Positions 39,501 through 52,127 of a DNA stretch of 64,000 nt are shown here, piece by piece. Positions within the stretch are counted from its first letter, which is position 1. Each line of letters starts with the position of its first letter. The DNA comes from Proteles cristata cristata (Eukaryota > Chordata > Mammalia > Carnivora > Hyaenidae). The notes under the pieces are model-generated. The model did not search any database, was not told where the DNA came from, and worked only from the letters and a program-made list of their open reading frames with translations. The position numbers and the translations under genes are program-made. The stretch is taken from NCBI GenBank assembly GCA_017311185.1, contig JAESUZ010003530.1:1426001-1490000 (forward strand), read 5' to 3'.

Positions 39501-42500
39501 TTCCTACGTAACAGCCTCCCTCCATTAAAACAAAAGTGAAAACAAACTTTGGGGGATCTAAATGTCTCCAAAGACAGAAGGGCATTTTGGCAGTCCAGAA
39601 CACCTTGACTTTAATTAAACTATGAGTTTAGAATTACGGTAAGTTGAAACTGGAAGGAATCTGAGAGATCCAAGTGTCTGGCCCTGCCCGTTATTTTACT
39701 GGAGAGTTTAATGGGCTTGCCCAATGGCAGAGGTACACTTCTACCCAAGGTGGTCATTGGATCAGGGCATCTTGTCCTAAAAATACACCCCGCTCTCCCA
39801 GCCCTTGCCATGGGTAGACATATACACCTTTGCCACAAGACTGAATTATGTAACTTCATACTTAGTTAACAATCTAAAAAGATGAGGGGATATATGCAAA
39901 GCTAGGTTTTTTTTTAAAGTTTATTTATTTATTTTGAGGGGAGAGAGAGAGAGCACAAGCAGAGTAGGGACAGAGAGAGAGGGAGAGAGAGAGAATCCCA
40001 AGCAGGTTCCATGCTGTCTGTGCAGAGCCCAACTCAGGGGTCTAGCTCACAAATCGTGAGATCATAACCTGAGTCAAAATCAAGAGTCACATGCTTAACT
40101 GACTGAGCCACCCAGGCACCTTGCAAATATGGTTTTTATTTATTTATTTTTTGCCATTGTTATTCTGAGGTCATGAACTAACTTGAAATCCTAAGTAGGA
40201 TTTCATGTACGAATAGCTTTAGGAAGATTAAATTGCTTGCTTATTGTTTGCTTTCATTAGAATACGTGACGGGCTGGGAAACATGGTGCCAACATAGACA
40301 GAAGGTGATCCAGATACAGAAGGGGAGATACCTCCCTGGGTGTTCGTAATAACCATGTGTAGTGGAAAATGTGAAATAAATCGAAGATGTTAAAGCTTAT
40401 CTTTTTGTCCCTAAAGACTACAAGCACAACTTTGAACGTTTCCATCATGAAGAGTTCACGGAGAAGTGCAAGGAAGTATTTGTTGTCTCCAAGGAATCAA
40501 ACAGAACCTTTGAAATCTTGGAAAGATTTGCCTTACAGGATGTGAGACCTGTCTGTCACAGTGCCACAGCGGCCTCCAGCTTAGACGCTGTCCTCAGGTG
40601 AGATGGCAAGAAAGCTCCAGCCTTTTCACTGAGCTGAAGCAAAACAGCCTGACTTTAGTGACTGTGACCCCTCAAATTGTGGCTGTCCTTTCCCACCTCC
40701 CCTTTCCTAGGCCCACCCTATCCTGAAAGAGAGGCCTCCTAAAAGCCACCCTGGGGTTAGAATTTCCTTATCAGGTATCACTCTGCATTTGCAAAGTTTT
40801 CCTGGCTACTTCCTTTTCTTCCAGTCTCCTCAAGAAGATTCTGAACTCTGGAGGGTGGAACTTGCCTCCTATCTGCCTCCCTCCCCCTCCCCCCCATAGA
40901 TCTAGGTTGGTTGAAGTAATTCCTGACAATGATGGAAAGACTTTAAGGAGAAGAAATTGGATTAGGAAATATGAACAATGCATCCGTATAGAGTTGTGTA
41001 TTTTATTTTATTTCATTATTTTTTTTATGTCTTTATTTTATTTTGAGAGACAGAGACAGGGAGTGAGCGGGGGAGGGGCAGAGAGAGAGGGAGACAAGAA
41101 TCCAAAGGTGGCTCCAGGCCCTGAGCTGTCAGCACAGAGCCTGATGCGGGGCTCCAACTCGTGATCCACAAGATCATGGCCTGAGCCGAAGTCAGATGCT
41201 CAACCGACGGAGTCACCCAGGTGCCCCTAGAGTTGTGTATTTTACAAAAAGCTACCACATGCATCATGAGCTCATTATTAATTACATTAGGATTTTAATA
41301 AGCTAACACTGATTAAATGCCTACTGTGGGCCACATTGTTATTGGTGTTTGTGCACAGAACCGAGTTACCTTACCCAGTGTATGCGCTTCTTCCTTGTTT
41401 TGCCCCGAGCTCCCCACCTTAGAACCCCCATGGCTTTCCCCACCCGGCAGGCACGGTGACATTCTCTGTTCACCACCCACAGGCATGACGAGGCTGGGGC
41501 ATGACAAGAGAGTCCCTCTCTGTCTCTTCCGTATAAATAGGGAGATTCTTGAGACAGTTGTGTTTCTTCCATCCCCGTCCTCCACTTCTTGCCACAGATC
41601 TCATTTATCCTGTGAGCTTTGCAGTGTGAAATAAAGCCACAATGGCTGGGATGGCTCAGCCACTCGCCACACCTCTCCCCTCTCCGTCACCCCTCCCCTC
41701 TCCGTCACCCACCCCCACGGACCCTGCACTGAGATACGGAGCTCCCACCATTTGTGGTTCTGGAAACTTGTGCCAAGAGGAAGACAAGTTACTTGGTTAA
41801 CACGACATGGAGCTCAGGCAAGGGTTTTAAAACTTAAAGGAGTTTGAATATACAGGTTGCAGGTTTAAAAAATCTTCGGTGTGGGGCGCCTGGGTGGCTT
41901 AGTCGGTTAAGCGTCCGACTTTCGCTTAGGTCATGATCTCGCGGTTCGTGGGTTCGAGCCCCGCGTCGGGCGCTGTGCTGACTACCAGCTCAGAGCCTGG
42001 AGCCTGTTTCAGAGTCTGTGTCTCCCTCTCTCTCTGACCCTCCCCTGCTCACGCTGTCTCTCTCTCCTAGAAATAAATAAAATTAAAAAAAAAAAAATCT
42101 TCGGTTTGAGGGGCACCTGTGTGGCTTAGTCGACTGAGCATCTGACTTCAGCTCAAGTTATGATCTTGGGGTTCGTGAGTTCAAGCCCTGTGTTGGGCTC
42201 TCTGCTGTCAGCCTGTCAGCTGGTACAGTGCCTGCTTCAGATCCTTTGTCCCCTTCTCTCTACCCCCTCCCCCTTTGCCCCCCCCCTAAAAAAACCCCAC
42301 TTAGGTTTGAATAGGCAAATCAATAGAGACAGAAAGTAAGTTAGTGGCAGCCAGAGCATGAGAGAAGAGGGGAAACAGGAAATGACCCCTAGAGGGTCTG
42401 GGGGTTCCTTTTGGGGTGCTGAAAATGGTCTGGAATTAGTGGTGATATTTGTACAACCATGTGAATCTAGTGAGAGCCGCTGAAGTGTACACTGTTAAGT

Positions 42501-45246
42501 GGTGAGGTTTTGGTATGCAGGTTATATCTCACATAGGTTATAACTTTAAGTATTTCAGAGTAGATGAAAAATGTGATAAACTATTGCAGTGAAACAAGTC
42601 TGACTGTGCCCAGACAAAATACAACAATGAAATACGTTCTTTGAAATTAGCCATCCGGAAACAGGATTTTGCCATTTGGAAACAATGCTTTGGACTGTAA
42701 GTTCCCAAGTCACGTATAGGCGGTGGGCAGGGGCGCCCTTTTGAGGTTTCCAGGCATTGTCTTCACAACGGACCATCTAGAGCAATGGCCACAGATTGCT
42801 TTGCAGTGTTTTCATTATCTATTTGTTACTGAGAAGGAATCATTCAGACCCTTGTCTAATTACGTGGATACATTCGATTTGTATTTTTCCTTCGATGGTT
42901 TTACCTGCTAAGTGCCAAGGAGTGTTGTAGACACGATGCAGCAGTGAACAGAGACAAAACACCCTGCATCATGGAGCTAGATAACAAACTTGATAAATAT
43001 GGAAACTATGTAATAGGTTCATCCTCTTTAGTGCTGCAGAGCGAAGTCTAAAATCTTGACAGGGAATAGGCCTTCTGGTAGAAGGTGGTGTTGGGCTGAC
43101 TACTAGAAGCAGATAAGAGAGCCGGCTATGCAAATATGTGTTGGATAAGCGTTCTGGACAGAGGGAACAGCAAACACAGAGGTCCTGAGGCTGGAGGAAT
43201 GAATGGCAGGGCAGATGGCTGGAAGGAAGTCAGGGCTGTAGGGAGGGTGGTGGGGACTGAGGGTGGATATGTTATGGTTGGGGGACAGGGAGGGTCATTG
43301 TAAGGACTTGGGCTTTTACTATTTTTTGTACAGAGAAATGACATATGTGACATAGTTTGACAAGTTCACTGTGGCTGCTTGGCCAAGGATAGGCCTAGAG
43401 AAGGCAGAGGTGGAAATAAGACACAAAATCAAATTCTGCCATTCACATTTGATGGAGAAATTATTAAAGCAATAACACACTGACTCCTAATTCATAATAA
43501 TGGAGATGGAATTCTTAGGGAGTAACTTCTACTGAATAATTCTAACCTGCTTCAGGTTTCTATTTTAATGGTTCTTCAGACCGATCTTGGTTTGCTGAAC
43601 CTGAATGTCAGGCTTACTTATTTTGTCATTCACTCATTTGGCAGCGTGTGATTAGGTACTGTGCCGACCACGAGCTCTCCAACAGTGAGTATGATGAGCC
43701 TGGTAACTGCCTCCTGGGAACTTATATCTGTGAAAAATCACTAGGCACATATTTATGAAATCACAGGCGTGTGAGGAATAGGCTGAAGTCTGTATGCGGT
43801 GCTACTGTGATGCCTGGGAACCTCTGCATATCTGGACGTAGCTTCACTACAGAAGTTAAGCAGTGAGGGGGCGCCTGGGTGGCTTAGTCGGTTAAGCGTC
43901 CGACTTTCGCTTAGGTCATGATCTCCCGGTTCGTGGGTTCGAGCCCCGCGTCGGGCTCTGTGTTGACTGCCAGCTCAGAGCCTAGAGCCTGTTTCAGTCT
44001 GTGACTCCCTCTCTCTCTGACCCTCCCCTGCTCACGCTGTCTCTCTCTCTCTCCTAGAAATAACTAAAACATTAAAAAAAAAAAAAAAAAAGTTAAGCAG
44101 TGAGGTGTATTGTGCTCACACCAGTGCAGAGAAATCCTATTTCTGCACTACTACAGGCCAAGTCACCTGGTAGAGGAGCAGACTACCTCTTAGTGAGTTA
44201 CTAAAAGTCATGGTCATTTCCAGTGTCATGGTAATCAGGATTGATGGGGATGTTCCCGGGAGGGGGTGAGCGTGGGGACAGCGGCTGTGTCCCCGGGAGG
44301 GGGTAAACAGGGCAGATACAAGGATGGTGGGCTGGTATGGTAGGGTCTCCTGGGTGTTTGGGCAGGTGGGCCCTTGGTGTCAGCCCGGGTTTATACTGGA
44401 CAACCCGAGGACCCGTGTAGCTGGAGAGCCTTCCACGGTTCCCATCCATCTCTCCACTGTCCTAATTTTCCAGAGGGCAGAGCTAAAGCCCAGAGGGCAG
44501 ATTACTTACTTGGAGCCCGTTGACGCCAAAGTTGAGACTAGAATTTCCTGTCTCTTAGAGAGAGATGCAGGAAGATCTTTTCTCCTTCGCTCCCTTCTTT
44601 AATATTCTTGACTACATTTTACCCCTTCATTTTTCAGAATAAATCCTCTTCCAGTGTACAAGTCTATTTTGCTCTTGTCTGGAGTACGTGGTTGTGGGAA
44701 GTCCACTCTGATCGCCAACTGGGTAAATTATTTCAAAAAGAAATATCCAAATGTGTTGTTGATCCCTTATTTTGTGGGCAGCACCTGTGAAAGCAGCGAC
44801 ATCATGTCCGTGATGCATTACTTCATCACAGAATTGCAGCTCAAAAACTATGGTAATGGAATTAAGCTTTTAACTAACTCAAATTTCTTGTTAGAGGGCA
44901 GATATTCTGTCTACCGCTCGTGTGGCTGTTTTCCTCTTGGTCCGGTGTAAACCTCGAGTTGTCTCACCTGCAGAATCTACCCACCTCTTGCCCTCAGAGA
45001 ATTACATTTCCTTCCTTTCCTACTTCCTTCTATCCCCACCTCTGGATTGAGTACCTACATATGCCAGGGCACTCTTCCGGGCAGTGGGGGCCATAAGAGT
45101 GAACAAAATGGACAAAAGTCCTTACCCTCATGGTGTTTTTATGTTCTTGGGGCGGGGGAGACAAAGAGTTAACCAACTCAATGTTTGGTCAGTTCTGTGG
45201 AGAAAAAGAAAACAGAGCAAGAAGGGAGGTTGTGTGTGTGTGTGTT

Positions 45247-45291
<45 letters not shown>

Positions 45292-48200
45292 CTGTTACGA
45301 CTTGAAAGGTGTGGTCTGGGAAGGCCTTGCTGCAAAAGGGACATTTGAATACGTACCTGAAAGAGGGAGCCGGACAGATGTCTCAGAGCTAGCATTCCAA
45401 TCATAGGAAACAAGTGCAAGGTCTCCGAGGCAGGCCATGCCTCTCAACTATCGCTCTTCCTCTTCCATTCAGAGACTGTTTCTTGAGCAAGTTCATTTAC
45501 TCACTCATTCCTGAATATTTATTGTCACCTAATCTGTGTCAGGCATGTCCCTGGATGTTTTGCACCAGGCAAATAGGGTCACGCTCCCATACATACCATG
45601 TTGCAGTCGAGAAATACAGATAATGATAAACGGGAAACCTATTGGGTAATGGTAAATGCCATGCAGCGTGATGTGATAAGGTGACAGGTTGCTAGTGAGG
45701 CTGGTGGTCAGGGACAGTCTCTGTGGTAGAGGGTCTCTAGCAGCTGTGACAAGTAAGTCCCATTTCAGTGGCTTCTCGAATGAAGTTTATTTCTGGTTCA
45801 TGGAGCAGTCCGGTAAGGGGTTCCTAGTTAGGTAACAAGTGGCTTCCCTCTATGTGGTGATTTGGGGACACAGGCCTTTTCCATTCTGAGGCCGTGTCAC
45901 CCCCTAGGGCCTCTGAGTCCTCTGCCTTTGGCTAGAGGAAGAGGGAAAAGGATGGGAAAGGTGCACCTGTCCCTTTAGGGCCTTGGCCTGGCAGCCTGAT
46001 CCCCATCAATCCCATTGCCATTCTTTTGGCAAACACATAGCCACACTGGGAATCAAGCGGGGACAGAACGCTAACCCCACACTCTGGAAGGGGAAGCTGG
46101 GCTTCTGCAGGACAGGTGGCCATCTCCGCTGTGCCCTGTGGAGACCTCATGGACAAGGAGGAGCTGACCATGTGGAGATCAGAAAAAAGACTAGGCAGAG
46201 AGAGCAGTTAAGGTAATACAGGTCCTAAGCCAGAAACAAAGCAGAGTTAGAAAGGGCAAGCAGGCCAGTGTGGCTGGGCTGTGGTGGGCGGGAGGGGGAG
46301 TCGAATCCTAGGGAGCCGGAGGCGAAGACTGGGCCACCTCAGGTCTGGGCTTTGATGGACAGAATGTTAGGTTCAGATTCTATGGAGTACAGTGGGGCGA
46401 CCAGTGGAAGATTGTAGGCAGGGGAAGGATGTGATTTGACTGATAATAAGAAAAGATTAAAATCTGCGTGATGGAGGGAAAATGGATGTAGAGTGTGGAG
46501 TTAGGGACACTTGCTGAGGCCCTTGCGGTGGTCTAAGCAGGGGAGGGCGGTGGCGTGGGGAGGGCAGCAGCGGAGGAGGAGGGCTTTAGGTGGATTGAGA
46601 ATCTGCTGAGGAGTTGGAAGTGGGGTTTGGAGGACAGGAGGAGTTGAGGACAGCTTTGGGAAGCCGCACAGACAGTGAGCGCCGTGTGCTGAGATGGAAC
46701 ACTATCCGTGGCGTGGGGGCTGCAGGTGTCGGGGGGAATCTGAAGAGTTTTGCTTTGACGAGAGATATTTGAGATACAGGGTGTATTTGGGGAATGATAA
46801 CAGTCATGTGGGATCTACCTCTGTTCTAGAAGCAGTTGACTTCCACCGCTACATATTAGCTGTCTGACCTTCTGCGAGTTATTTTAACTCTCTGTGGCTC
46901 GGTTTTCCCATTTGTAAAATGTGGATGATAAAAAAAAAATGTCTTACAGGTAGTTGAGAAGATTAAGACAAAGTAGGAAAAACAAAGACACTTAGCACAG
47001 TGCCTGGCATATAGTAAGCCCTGGTAGATATCAGCTATTATATTATTAGGTGTCTGCCATGTATTTGCGTGTCTGACTCTGCCTGGTTTTGGGAACATGT
47101 CCCTTCTTACTTGGGGCTTGTACCCAAGTGCACATTTGGGTATCGGGTGGGTATATGGGGCACAGAATGGGTTTTGATGGATGCGTATTATCTCTGTATG
47201 TTGGGACAGGTATTTGAGCGTCTTTCTGTGTGTGTGGTGGGTGTCTGTGAGTAAATAGGGTGAACACGTGGGTGTGAGTTCTCTGCCATTGCATTGCTCC
47301 AGGCGTGTAAAGAGGTTCGTGGGTTCGAGCCCTGTGTCGGGCTCTGTTTCAGATTCTGTATCTCCCTCTCTCTCTGACCCTCCCCTGCTCTCTCTCTCTC
47401 TCTCTCTCTCTCAGAAATAAGTAAAACATTAAAAAAGAATTAAAAACAAAAAAGTGGGTAAAATCAAAATCAGTAACAGCAGGTGTGACTGGCTCTAAAC
47501 AACAACAACTGACCCTACTCAGCCACATCCCAAGGGTGTTCGGTCAGGCCAGGTTGATGAAATAAACCCTAATAAGCATGCTCATTAGGATTTTATTCCC
47601 AAAGGGAACTGTTAGCTTAATGAGTGTGTTTCATGGTGCTGAAAACTTGTAACAAAAATAGCTGCTATCCGAATTCAAAAATAATGTTTTTTTTAATGTT
47701 TATTTATTTTAGAGAGAGAGAGAGAGAGAGTTTTGAGCGGGAGGGGCATAGACAGAGGGAGACAGGATCAGAAGCTGGCTCCACCCTGATGACAGAGGAA
47801 GAGAGCTCCTTGCAGGGCTCGAACTCACCAACTATGAGATCATGACCTGAGCCAAAATCAAGAGTTAGATGCTTAACCAGCTGAGTCACCCAGGTTCTCC
47901 AATGGCTGTTTAAAAACAAGCAGATCTTGAGGCTGACAAAGCAGACTACGTTCAGGAACAGCCTATGAGTACCTGACACTCAGGAGACCCCTTCTGTCGG
48001 TGGGAAGAACAGCCCATCTCATTAACAGCAGGAGGCCGAGGGGAAAGGCTGTGGTTCTGGACTCAGCCCACCTGCACTTTCCGTTCTGGCTCTGCCTCTT
48101 ACTAGCTGTGTGCTCTGGAGCAGTTTGCTCAAGCAACGTGGGCCCCCATTTCTCATCTGTGAAGCGGGGGTGGCATTCACAGTACCTACCTAAAGGATTA

Positions 48201-51200
48201 AAAGATTATATAGGTAGAGAACCTGAAAGAGCACCTAGCACACGGTTGTCCTTAGTATTATCATTGTTGTGATGATGATGAGGGTGATGATGATGATGGT
48301 GATTCCTCACTGAGCTAGAGAAAGAGGCAGGGAGTGGGGGCGTGCTGAGGGAAAGAGAAACTTCTATTCATCAGCTAGGCTAAGGGAGGAGGTAGCAAAA
48401 TGCAGGAGAGTTTGTAGCTGCGTGGGGGGGGGCGGGCGGTGGGGGTACTTGAGGGGAAGCACCTTGCACCGTGTACCGTGTACGTGTGCTCAGCTTGGCT
48501 GCCTGAGCCAGGAAGCTGGGGTTCGCCCGGGTGAGGTGGATGTGGGCAGAAGAGGAGGAGCTGCCGCTGAGAACACATCTGGCCTAGAGGTCAAGTGCTT
48601 GGACCACGTTCAGCTTCTTTGCAGTGTGTCTCCCTGTGGCTGCCTGAGCCATAAGCAGATACAGCTCCCGCAGGCAGGCGCCCTCCCCAGTGGGAACGAC
48701 AAAAGGCCCCTGTGTGAGGCTCACATTTCTGCTCCTCTGTCCTCACCCCTGCTTGCCTAGAGAGAGGGAGCTTGCAGATAGAACTTCTTGGAGCTCATGC
48801 TCCCCCTTCCCAAGGCCCTCAGCTTGCAGGTAGCTGATGTTCCTAATGTGACATACCTCACGGAAGAGGTCAGGAGAGCCTTTGATTTTCTTTTCTTTTT
48901 TTTTTTAAATTTTTTAAAATGTTTTTTTATTTATTTCTAGGAGAGAGAGAGACAGCGTGAGCAGGGGAGGGTCAGAGAGAGAGGGAGACACAGACTCTGA
49001 AACAGGCTCCAGGCTCTGAGCTGGCAGTCAGCACAGAGCCTGATGTGGGGCTCGAACCACCAACCGCGAGATCGTGACCTAAATGAAAGTCGGACGCTTA
49101 ACCGACTAAGCCACCCAGGCGCCCCTCTGATTTTCTAATTTACCTGTTTCCTCACCCTGTCACCCCCATCCCCTGGCGGCAGCCCGAATAACAATGAGCT
49201 CCATTTACTGAATTGGCGTTCTGAGCCCCAGGCTCTGTGCTAAGGCCTTTATCAGCATCTTACTTAATGCTCCCAGCATCCAGCATTCTCGCCCCAGATA
49301 AAGGGCTCAGAGAATGGCTGGCTCACACAGCTGTGTGTGGGCAGAACAAGGGTTCAAACTCAGGTCTTTGCTGAGCTCACGGCCCCTCGTCCTCATTCCT
49401 GCCCGGTCTTGCCTTCTTGAACCAACAGAGGGACATTTTGCTCTTTCCAATGGTTTCCATCAGGGTGCTCTCCTACCACCAGTTACCAGGAGAGTCTGCA
49501 CTCACGTCGGGTGTGGGATGGGCGGAAGTGCCAGCAGGACTCCTTGGCAGGGCTCTCCAAGCCTTGTGCCCCGGGCCTGGCTGACTTCTCCAGGGGCTCT
49601 CGCTCTTTGTGCCACAGCTGTGGTTTCCCTGGGGCAGCCGGTCACTTCTGTCTCTCCATGTCTGTCCACTTCCGTTCCCTTCTACTGGAATGCTCCTCCC
49701 CTTCTCAGGTCAGTGAAATCCTTGTCCCTTAAGGCCCTATTTAAACTTTTTTTTTAATGTTTATTTTCGAAAGAGGGAGCGAGCTGGGGAGGGGCAGAGA
49801 GAGAGGGACCCGTAGCAGGCTCTGTGCTGACTCGAACTTATGAACTGTGAGATCATGACGTGAGCCAAAGTCGGATGCTTAGCCGACTGAGCCACCCAGG
49901 TACCACAAGGCCCTATTTAAAAAGCACCCTCTGGGGGCACCTGGCTGTCTCAGTTGGTAGAGCATGAGACTCTCAATCACGTGGTTGTGGGTTCAAGCCC
50001 AGCATTGGGTGTAGAGATCACTTAAAAATCAAATCTTAAAAAAATAATAAAGAGCCCCCTCTCAATAAGAGGGCCTGCTGGATGCCTCCCTCCTTCACCT
50101 CTAACTTTGGGCAAGTAGCAGGGGTAGCCCCAGACCTGTTGTAGTCTGGTTTATGTGGGTGTGCCCCGCAAACACTGTGAGCTCGCCATCCTGCCACCCA
50201 GCACCCACCACATGGTCCTGACACTGTCTGTTTTACTGTGTCCCTTTATAGTCCTGGGTGTTCAGGGACCAAGTCTGTTTTATCAGCCATTCTCCCCCTT
50301 GGGGCCTGACGCAGAGGCTGATGGACACAGAAGGTTCTTCATAAATCCTTACTGAATGATAAGAGATAATGCTGCCAAAAAGTGAAAAAATTAGTCAGTC
50401 ACTAAATCATTTTGTTACAAAGTACTTGGAAATTCTATTAATTAATGTTTTTTCTCTCCCCATGAATTTACCTATCCTGACTGGGTGTTTAAACACTTGA
50501 GCTGTTACCATTTAAATTAAGCAATAGGCTCTCTCAAAAATAAATAAAACATAAAAAAAATTTTAAAAAGGGGGTGCCTGGGGGCTCAGTCAGTTAAGCA
50601 TCTGACTTCGGCTCCGGTCATGATCTTGCAGTTCACGAGTTCAAGTCCTGCGTTGGGCTCTGTGCTGACAGCTCAGAGCCTGGAGCCTGCTTTGGATTTT
50701 GTGTCTCCCTCTCTCTGCCCCTCCCCCTCTCATGCTCTGTCTCTTTCTCAAAAATAAATGAAACATTAAAAAATTTTAAATTAAGCAATAGGCCATTGTC
50801 ATCTAGAAGAGACAGTTTGGTCACTTCCCTTAACTCCTTGACTTTATTTCTAGATCATTTTATCTCCTTTTAGCATTGAGCACAGAACCTTGCATGTAAC
50901 AGGGAACCAATAAATATTGTTAAACATAATTACTCATGATGCTTCTAATAGAATCTTAATGCACCTGAGGGATGTAATCCATTAAAAACTTCTTTGTATA
51001 ACTTGATTTTCTAGGTTCTAATGTGCCTAAATTTCTATGGGAAACATGGCCTTTGAAAAATAAAAGCAAGATCAAAGTCATATGTAGTAAAATGCTCTTA
51101 GAGTATTAGGCAGTTGATTACGATTTTGGGTTGCTTTCTACTATGTCATGTAATCAGAGTTTGAAAGTTGGTCCTCTCAAATTACATCCTATGCCCATTG

Positions 51201-52075
51201 CTGGTGTATAGCCCGATTCTCCCTGGTAATTTACAGATTCCAAGGCCTGGGGTCCAATATTGTAGGTAGAGTAATTTAGGATTGGTTATGTCAGATTTAA
51301 TGTGGGTGGGCACTGAAGAGACCAGGCAGTGGGTAGGGAATGACGCACGTGTGCACCTGCTGGACCACCCAGGTGGTACTGTGACCCCTAAACAGCTCCC
51401 TGATGTTACAGAGTTGCACAAACTTCACAGACCGCATAGACTGGCTTCTCCTTCTTCCCGTCCAACTCTTTGTAACATGAACTATTTTTGCATTTTGGAA
51501 GATGAGAGTAATGCTTTGGATCATACAAAATATTTTTTATATAAAATCCTGAAAATGTATAGGAGACATCTGGTGGTAAATATCATTATCCCTTTTGGGT
51601 TGAATATTTTTAGGCTGCTAATCACACATATACCTATATGTGTCAGCTGTACAGCTGTGAATAGCACTCATTGTTCCCAACCCCTTCCGCCTCCCCATCC
51701 CATTAACATATTCTAGCAATGATGGAAACATTTTTGCCTAATTTGAGCAAATTCCTATGCTCTAGGTACTCAGCTTGAAACTGATGTTCTTAACGAAGGC
51801 TCAAATGTCTTGGTCTTTTCACTTCTTGTGGAAGTATTCATTGCTTCCATCAATTTAAAGCCATGTATACTTGTCCTTGATGGAATTGAAGAACTGATTG
51901 GCATTTATGGGATTTCAGGACAGAAGGTAATCTCTTTTAAAATAATACCTATTTTATTACTGTTTTATAAAAAGAAACCCCATAATTTAGAAGGTATGTA
52001 ACACATTTTTTAATTTAATTTTTTAAATATTTATTTTTGAGAGGGGGAGGGGCACAGAGAGTGGGGGAGGTGGGG

Positions 52076-52127
<52 letters not shown>

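Noticed and set aside
49314..49757. 147-codon plus-strand ORF in TTC41 intron 3
   Set aside because: Runs from a MIR into a SINE; no family resemblance and phase does not fit the flanking TTC41 exons.
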